Source of the DNA: Acidovorax sp.
GTDB lineage: Bacteria > Pseudomonadota > Gammaproteobacteria > Burkholderiales > Burkholderiaceae_C
NCBI RefSeq assembly: GCF_021287135.1
Contig: NZ_JAJTBB010000027.1
Span: 1 to 58,848 of the forward strand
DNA length: 58,848 nt
Direction: 5' to 3'
Every line of letters starts with the position of its first letter. Positions within the stretch are counted from its first letter, which is position 1. Below are positions 53,633-58,848 of the stretch, in pieces. A program made the position numbers and the translations under genes. The notes beneath the pieces were generated by a model that saw nothing but the letters and a program-made list of their open reading frames with translations, did not search any database and was not told the DNA's origin.

Positions 53633-56600
53633 CTACACCACTGACAAGGCCTGCGCTCGCGCCTGCCACAGCGCTGCCGGATGTGCCGCGGTGTGCTCCA
53701 GTGCTTGCTCCACGCTCTGCCGCGCCGCGTCGCAGGCGCCCGACTGCTGCAGCGCCTGGGCGCGCAAGCGGTACAGATCAGGAAGGTGAAACCCGTCGCC
53801 CACGCGCAGGCACATGGCCAGGGCTTCCTCGGTGGTCTGCAATACGCCGGGCCAATCCGACAGGTGCAGTTGGGCTTCGGCCAGCGCGTGCAAAAAGGCG
53901 CCCAACGCGCTGGGCATGGCCTGGCGGACCACCGCTGCGCTGCCCTGCAGCTGCGCCATGCCCTGCTCTGCCTGGCCCGACATCACCAGGGCCCAGCCTC
54001 CCAGCATGGACGCGACGGCTTGCCACAACGGCAGCCCATGCCGAGCCGCCAAGGCGGCAATCTCCCGTGCCAGCCGGGCCACGGGGCTCGCCTGGCCCGA
54101 CAGGCGGTGCACCACGGCCAGATGGGACAGCGCAAAGCACAAGGACTCCGGGTGGTCCAGCGCACGCGCCAGGGCGCAGGCGCGCCCCCCGGCCTGCACT
54201 GCGGCCTGCGGCCGCCGCCGCAGCAGGCGCACCCAGGCCCGGTAGCCCAGCACAGCCACCCGGGGGTCATGCCCCCCCAGGTTGAACCCCGCGTGGGCCT
54301 GCCCCCGTGCGTAGTGCAAGGCCTGCCGGATGTGGTATTCCGTACGTTCCAGGTGCCCCAGCCATACCGCGTCGTTGGCCCACGCCGCATGCGCATAGAC
54401 CAGCTGCACGGCATTCCCTGTACGGCTGGCAATGGCCAGCATTTCGCCGGCCCAGGCGTCGGCCGCACCAAAACTCGCGTCGGGACGCGAGCTCCAGACC
54501 AGCCACAGCCCCCACAGAACGGCGAAGCGCCGCCCGTCCTCCGCAGGGCACAGCGCCGCCGCGCGGTCAAAGGTGGCGATGGCCTCGGGCGCACCGTAGC
54601 CCATCAGAGCCACAAGCGAAGGCCCAAGCGGTAGCAGCAGCTCCAGTTCGCGCGCCTCGCGCTGCGGCCCCGGTCGCAGCTTGTCCAGCAGCGCCAGGCC
54701 CTGGCGCAGATGGTCGACCGCCTCGGCGTACGCCGCGCTGCGCCAAGCCTTGGTTCCGGCAGCCTGCCACCAGGTGATAGCGTCATCCGCCATTCCTGCC
54801 TGTGTGCAATGCCATGCAAGGATCTCCGGCCTTTCGCGCACCTGCTGGGGAAAGTGCGCGCGCAGCGCCAGGGCCACGCGCTCATGGATGGCACACCGAT
54901 CCTTCCGGGTCTGTGCAGAGATGGCCGCTTGCTGAATCAGCGCGTGGCGGAACCCGTAACGCGCCGGCCCGCCTGGGGCGTAGCGGCGTTCGATCAGCCG
55001 CGCCTGTTGCAAGGCATGCAACCCTCGCGCCAGCGCGGGCCCGTCCGCATCGGCCACATGCTGCAACAGGGGCCAGTCGAATTCGCGCCCGATGGCCGCC
55101 GCGGCCTGGGCCACCTGCATAGCCCCGGTGGCGTCCAGCTGCGCAGTCAAAAGATCCTGCAGGGTACCGGGCAGCTCGCCAGCGTGCACCGGCGCATGGG
55201 CCACGGCTCGCGCCAAGGCTTCGGCAAACAACGGTATGCCCTCGGCCCGGGCCACCACGTTGGGCACCAGGCTGGCCGGCAACTCGGGCACCACCTGGGA
55301 CACCAGGGCCGCAATAGCGCCATCATCCAGCGGCGCGAGGTCCAGCGCCCCGCACAGCGGTGCCAGCCCTTCTGGCAAAGCATGGCCGCTGCGGACCGTC
55401 AGGACCACAAGCAAGGGCCTGACAGGCGGCTGCGCGGCAATCTGCGCCAGCAGCGCCAGGGTGGACGGGTCCGCCCAATGCACATCCTCCACCGCCAGCA
55501 GCACGGGCCGGCCGCCGGGGTCGCCAGCCAACAGCATGCGGGCCAGCACCGCCATCGCCTGTGCGCGCTGCGGCTCGGACAGCGCCTGCCCGCCTTCGCC
55601 GCCCATCCCCAGCAAAGTGCCCACGCGCTCCAGCGCCTCAGCAGAGTCCGCCGTGCCGCTTTCTGGCCCCAGGCGTCCCTGGATCCGCCAGGGGTCGCCA
55701 TCAGGCGAGTCCCGGCGCGCCCCCAGGCAGGCGACGACCGAAAGCAACGGCGTGTGTTGCGCTTCGGCGCTGCAGAACAGCTGACGCACCCGCCATGAAA
55801 GCTGGGCCAATTGCTCAGAAAACGCCGCCAGCAGGCGCGACTTTCCCAGGCCTGCGTCGCCCCGCACGACCACCAGGCGCAAGCCCTGGTACAAGGCTTC
55901 GGAGCCCCACGCGGCCAACCGCGATAGCTCCCGCTGCCGCCCGACAAGCGGCAGACGCGGCGCCTGGAACGCCTCGCGGCCTGCCTGCGGGGCCCGATCG
56001 TCCGCTACGCGGTACAGCGGACCGTCTTCCCGGGTGGAGGCTCCGGGAAGCGCGTCCTGCCCGAAATCGAAGCAGGCTGCCACCATCTGCCGCGTCGCCG
56101 CACTGATCAGTACGGTCCCCGCAGTGGCCTGCTCGGCCATGCGGGCCACCGCCTGGGTAGCCTGGCCCAGCATGTCCGGCATGTCCGGGTTGCTGCCGGT
56201 GACGACCCAGGCCGTATGGACAGCCACTCGCACGGTCAGGTCCGGCGGCGCCGCAGCGTGGCAAAGCCTCAGCGCCGCCCGCACCGCCCGCCGGGCCGCA
56301 TCCTCCTGCGCTTGGGGATGGCCGAAGCAGGCCAGCAGCACATTCCCCGGCGACAGGCACACATGCCCGCCACGCGACCGCATCTGCACGCGGGCGCTCT
56401 CGTGCCATTGCGCCAGCCGTTCCAGCACGCGCTCCGCGTCAGTCTCTCCATCGATCCCCAAGGACGCATGCACAAAGGTGATCTGGCGCCGGCCGCGCGC
56501 CTGCAAGCCAGACGACGCCACCGTGCCGGCTGCGGCGGCCCATAGTGCGCGCTGGGCCGCCTCGTCGCGGGGAGCCCTTTGGCTGCGGGCCTGCGCCCAG

Positions 56601-57145
56601 GCCAAAGCCCGCTCCCGCCGGCCTTGCTGCGCAAGGCTTCTGCACAGGATTTCGAGCAGATCCAACTGGCGCTGAAGGAAGATGCTGCGCCAGTGGTCCC
56701 GCCATGCCATGAAGTCAGGGGCGTCGGCCATCTCCAGGCCATCCAGGAACTCACCACGGAACAGCGCCGCGGCCCGCTCGAGGCGGCCCGTGTCCGCACC
56801 GGGAAGTCCGGGGTCCAGCACCTCCAGCCCATCGACCTGGCGCACCTTGTCGGGAAGAAAGCGCACCATGTCGCGGTCGGCCTGGACCGGCATGTGCCGC
56901 CCCAACGCGCGCTTGAGGTTGAACAACGCCTGGCGCAAGTTGGCCCGGGCGGCCTCAGGCGGCAGCTGGGGCCAGAAAAGCCCGGCGATATGGTCGCGCG
57001 CATGCGGTCGTGCCGGCTCCAGCGCCAGATACGCCAGCAGCCCTTGCAGCTTGTCGTACAGAGGCCGGCCGAGCCCGCCACCGTCGACCTGGACCTGCAA
57101 CGGGCCCAGCACCAGGATACCGAGGGAAGGCAATGAAAGCGGCAT
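53633..57145 (-). CDS. Large BTAD / pseudo-cyclase / AAA ATPase / TPR transcriptional regulator
   Basis: This 1170-residue protein combines a winged helix (about 10-95; ARANLRQALFNLKRALG), a BTAD helical domain (about 100-205), a nucleotide-cyclase homology domain (about 215-375), a P-loop ATPase (Walker A GDAGLGKS near 430, Walker B LLAVEDVHWADPS near 553) and TPR-like helices to the end. In the cyclase part the two metal-binding aspartates are missing: the first site reads ITFVHASLG and the second SPGNVLLACFG where GDG is usual. It probably regulates transcription with ATP hydrolysis as a switch. The ATG is the first in frame; GTG and TTG starts lie up to nine codons upstream. Confidence 0.88.
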   Translation of the reverse strand: MPLSLPSLGILVLGPLQVQVDGGGLGRPLYDKLQGLLAYLALEPARPHARDHIAGLFWPQLPPEAARANLRQALFNLKRALGRHMPVQADRDMVRFLPDKVRQVDGLEVLDPGLPGADTGRLERAAALFRGEFLDGLEMADAPDFMAWRDHWRSIFLQRQLDLLEILCRSLAQQGRRERALAWAQARSQRAPRDEAAQRALWAAAAGTVASSGLQARGRRQITFVHASLGIDGETDAERVLERLAQWHESARVQMRSRGGHVCLSPGNVLLACFGHPQAQEDAARRAVRAALRLCHAAAPPDLTVRVAVHTAWVVTGSNPDMPDMLGQATQAVARMAEQATAGTVLISAATRQMVAACFDFGQDALPGASTREDGPLYRVADDRAPQAGREAFQAPRLPLVGRQRELSRLAAWGSEALYQGLRLVVVRGDAGLGKSRLLAAFSEQLAQLSWRVRQLFCSAEAQHTPLLSVVACLGARRDSPDGDPWRIQGRLGPESGTADSAEALERVGTLLGMGGEGGQALSEPQRAQAMAVLARMLLAGDPGGRPVLLAVEDVHWADPSTLALLAQIAAQPPVRPLLVVLTVRSGHALPEGLAPLCGALDLAPLDDGAIAALVSQVVPELPASLVPNVVARAEGIPLFAEALARAVAHAPVHAGELPGTLQDLLTAQLDATGAMQVAQAAAAIGREFDWPLLQHVADADGPALARGLHALQQARLIERRYAPGGPARYGFRHALIQQAAISAQTRKDRCAIHERVALALRAHFPQQVRERPEILAWHCTQAGMADDAITWWQAAGTKAWRSAAYAEAVDHLRQGLALLDKLRPGPQREARELELLLPLGPSLVALMGYGAPEAIATFDRAAALCPAEDGRRFAVLWGLWLVWSSRPDASFGAADAWAGEMLAIASRTGNAVQLVYAHAAWANDAVWLGHLERTEYHIRQALHYARGQAHAGFNLGGHDPRVAVLGYRAWVRLLRRRPQAAVQAGGRACALARALDHPESLCFALSHLAVVHRLSGQASPVARLAREIAALAARHGLPLWQAVASMLGGWALVMSGQAEQGMAQLQGSAAVVRQAMPSALGAFLHALAEAQLHLSDWPGVLQTTEEALAMCLRVGDGFHLPDLYRLRAQALQQSGACDAARQSVEQALEHTAAHPAALWQARAQALSVV

Positions 57146-57165
57146 CGGGATGGAACTCAATTTCA

Positions 57166-57177
57166 CAGACAAGTCTG
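57166..57177. promoter_or_regulatory. Short palindrome in divergent gap
   Basis: CAGAC-AA-GTCTG is a perfect inverted repeat close to the start of the large regulator, between it and the secreted protein gene. It could be an operator. A TTGACG at 57206-57211 may be a -35 element facing right, but no good -10 is visible. Confidence 0.3.
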
Positions 57178-57271
57178 CCCAACATTAGCACTTGCCGTGC
57201 CCGCATTGACGGTCCATTAACGCTGGGTTGCTGCAATGTCCTCCGTCATCCCATCCCCATCGCCCCACAAG

Positions 57272-58522
57272 ATGAGAACCGCCCTTGCCACACTCGCCCT
57301 GATCGCCGTTGCCCTGCCCTCGGCAGCAGGGCCCCTGGATGCCACCGGGACCCCTGCTGCGGGTAGCGGCATGCCCACCACCACCGACATCTACAACCGC
57401 CTGCAAAGCGGCACGGCCATCGCCGTGCCCGGCACGTTCCGGGAGCCGGCCGCGGGCCCTCTGGCCGGGACCGGGAAGACCCTGGCCGACATCGCCTCCC
57501 AACTGCCCGTGCCGGACAACGCCAACGGGGCGGCAGCGGGCGACGTGGCCAATGGCAAAACCTTCTGGGGCCTGCGCACCGATGGCACCTGGGGACCTCG
57601 GACCGGGAGCCAGTCCGCGCCTGCAAATGGTGCCAACGTCGTCGGCAGCAACGGCGTGTTGACCTTCCCGATCCCCGATGGGATCTATGCGGGTAGCAAG
57701 ACAGCGACGGCAACCGACAGCAACCTGGCGGCAGGCAACATCAAGAGCGGCGTGACGATCTTTGGCATCGCTGGCGCATCCACGGTGGTGGACACCTCCG
57801 AAACCGTGGCCCCTGCCACCGCCGCCGATATCCGCAGCGGCAGGAAGGCCTTTGTCAATGGCGTTCTCGTCGTCGGTACCGCGGCGAACACCACGCCCGA
57901 CGCCTTCGACATTACCGACATGGTCGGCCAGGGCTTGAATACGCCAGTGACGACCAATGCAGTGACGGTCGCCGGTGTTGACGTCACGGTGGCCGCATTA
58001 ACCACGGTGGGAACGCTCGTCAAAAACGGCACCGATACGGGATCATCCTCCGCCCCCGTGGCGAATGGCGACACCGTCGCCGTCAGGCTGACGACCAGCT
58101 CCAGTCCATTGACGGCGATCACCGGAACCGTGGGCATCGGCACCCGAATGGACAACTTCAGCGTCACCACCCTGCCCTTTGCCTTGCCTGACGGCTACGT
58201 CAGCCAGGGCGGGCTCATCTGGACGCCGAACATCAGCACGGTACCCGGAGGCTTCGCCGACTGGAACACTGCGGCCACCTACTGCGCAACCCAAACGATC
58301 AACGGCAAGACCGGCTGGCGTCTGCCGACCGCACCCGAACTGGTCAGCCTGCGCAACTCAGGTGCTTTGGCCACTCAGACTCTTTGGTTGCGGGGGGGAC
58401 TCACGTGGTCATCCACGCTGCAAGCGCCTGGCTACCACCAGATCGTCGTCCTCGATAGCGGCTTCGTTGACGGGCAAAGCGATTCCAGCCCCTTCTGGGT
58501 GACATGTGTCTATCCCATTTGA
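57272..58522 (+). CDS. Secreted protein with Lcl/DUF1566 C-terminal domain
   Basis: A signal peptide (MRTALATLALIAVALPSAAG) is followed by a repetitive region rich in Gly, Ala, Thr and Asn with blocks such as GKTFWGLRTDGTWG, LAAGNIKSGVTIFGIAG and DIRSGRKAFVNGVLVVGT, each resembling short surface-fibre repeats. The C-terminal domain (about 310-416) has GWRLPTAPELVSLRNSG and ends PFWVTCVYPI, as in Lcl/DUF1566 proteins, which can bind host or polymer surfaces. An ATG 36 bases upstream is in frame. It is divergent from the large regulator, possibly its target. Confidence 0.8.
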   Translation: MRTALATLALIAVALPSAAGPLDATGTPAAGSGMPTTTDIYNRLQSGTAIAVPGTFREPAAGPLAGTGKTLADIASQLPVPDNANGAAAGDVANGKTFWGLRTDGTWGPRTGSQSAPANGANVVGSNGVLTFPIPDGIYAGSKTATATDSNLAAGNIKSGVTIFGIAGASTVVDTSETVAPATAADIRSGRKAFVNGVLVVGTAANTTPDAFDITDMVGQGLNTPVTTNAVTVAGVDVTVAALTTVGTLVKNGTDTGSSSAPVANGDTVAVRLTTSSSPLTAITGTVGIGTRMDNFSVTTLPFALPDGYVSQGGLIWTPNISTVPGGFADWNTAATYCATQTINGKTGWRLPTAPELVSLRNSGALATQTLWLRGGLTWSSTLQAPGYHQIVVLDSGFVDGQSDSSPFWVTCVYPI

Positions 58523-58584
58523 CGGCAACGACGAAAGACAACGCGATGCATGGAAAACGCGCGCACCCTTTTGCGAATATTCCC

Positions 58585-58848
58585 ATGAAAACCACCCTTG
58601 CCACCCTTGCGCTGCTTGCCCTGCTGCCGGCCGCCAGCGCGGCCACGCCCATCAGTCCCACCGAAAAATTCGCCTGGTCCGACACCAGCGGCTGGGTCAA
58701 CTTCGCGCCCTCGGGCGGCGGTGCAGGGATTTTCGATGACCACCTGGAAGGCCATGTCTGGGCGGAGAACGTGGGTTGGATCAAGCTGGGCAGTTACAGC
58801 CGCGGCGGCTACCACCGCTATGCCAACAGCACGGCCACTGACTGGGGC
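58585..58848 (+). CDS. Secreted protein, partial (cut by window end)
   Basis: Only the first 88 codons are present. A signal peptide (MKTTLATLALLALLPAASAA) very like that of the preceding gene is followed by FAWSDTSGWVNFAPSGGG and HLEGHVWAENVGWIKLGSYS, a Trp-rich repeat that I have seen in proteobacterial exported proteins, some with a C-terminal sorting signal. The C-terminus lies outside the window, so the sorting signal cannot be checked. It starts 62 bases after the Lcl-domain gene and is probably co-transcribed. Confidence 0.7.
   Translation, partial: MKTTLATLALLALLPAASAATPISPTEKFAWSDTSGWVNFAPSGGGAGIFDDHLEGHVWAENVGWIKLGSYSRGGYHRYANSTATDWG

Overview
The window is high-GC DNA with tightly packed, translationally coupled genes. 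Flagellar gene order, Bug-type solute receptors, PhzF and VOC genes and two families of dispersed intergenic palindromes all suggest a motile betaproteobacterium of the family Comamonadaceae, most likely Acidovorax or a close relative. This is inferred from gene content and style; no 16S or other species marker is present.

Positions 1-1279 are the right part of an ISL3-family insertion sequence, next to the 3' end of fliT. Positions 1308-30274 are an almost continuous flagellar and motility region. On the minus strand lie fliT, fliS, fliD and a first fliC. A second, divergent fliC is on the plus strand, followed by motA, motB, cheY, cheZ, flhB, flhA, flhF, a FlhG-like gene and fliA. The minus-strand group flgA, flgM, flgN comes next, and the hook, rod and ring operon flgBCDEFGHIJKL closes the region. 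An HDOD signalling protein (30358-31590) follows flgL. Sequences close to the sigma-28 consensus precede the first fliC and flgM, which fits the FliA/FlgM checkpoint encoded in the same window.

Positions 31770-42908 carry amino-acid and small-molecule metabolism: a MocR-type regulator divergent from a LysE exporter, an EamA transporter and a DHCW cupin, then an aminotransferase, a GST, two tandem PhzF paralogues, a VOC protein, a threonine dehydratase-like enzyme and a membrane-anchored predicted beta-propeller protein. Positions 43025-47458 hold a histidine phosphatase, a MarR regulator divergent from a Bug receptor, a sulfatase and an unknown protein. Positions 47587-51726 (minus) are a metal or siderophore uptake set: DUF2946, TonB-dependent receptor and PepSY membrane protein. 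Positions 52007-53613 are a DGPF/YCII protein and an ECF42-type sigma factor behind a candidate autoregulated promoter. The window ends with a very large regulator (winged helix, BTAD, pseudo-cyclase, AAA ATPase, TPR) transcribed divergently from two secreted proteins, the last cut by the window edge.

Points most worth a second look are the FlhG-like protein that has lost its ATPase P-loop but keeps a QAxxL N-terminal motif; the head-to-head flagellins with near-identical inverted arms; the BTAD/pseudo-cyclase/ATPase regulator facing secreted proteins; two dispersed palindrome families; and several specific operator or hairpin candidates (flhB, fliA, MocR, MarR, ECF42).
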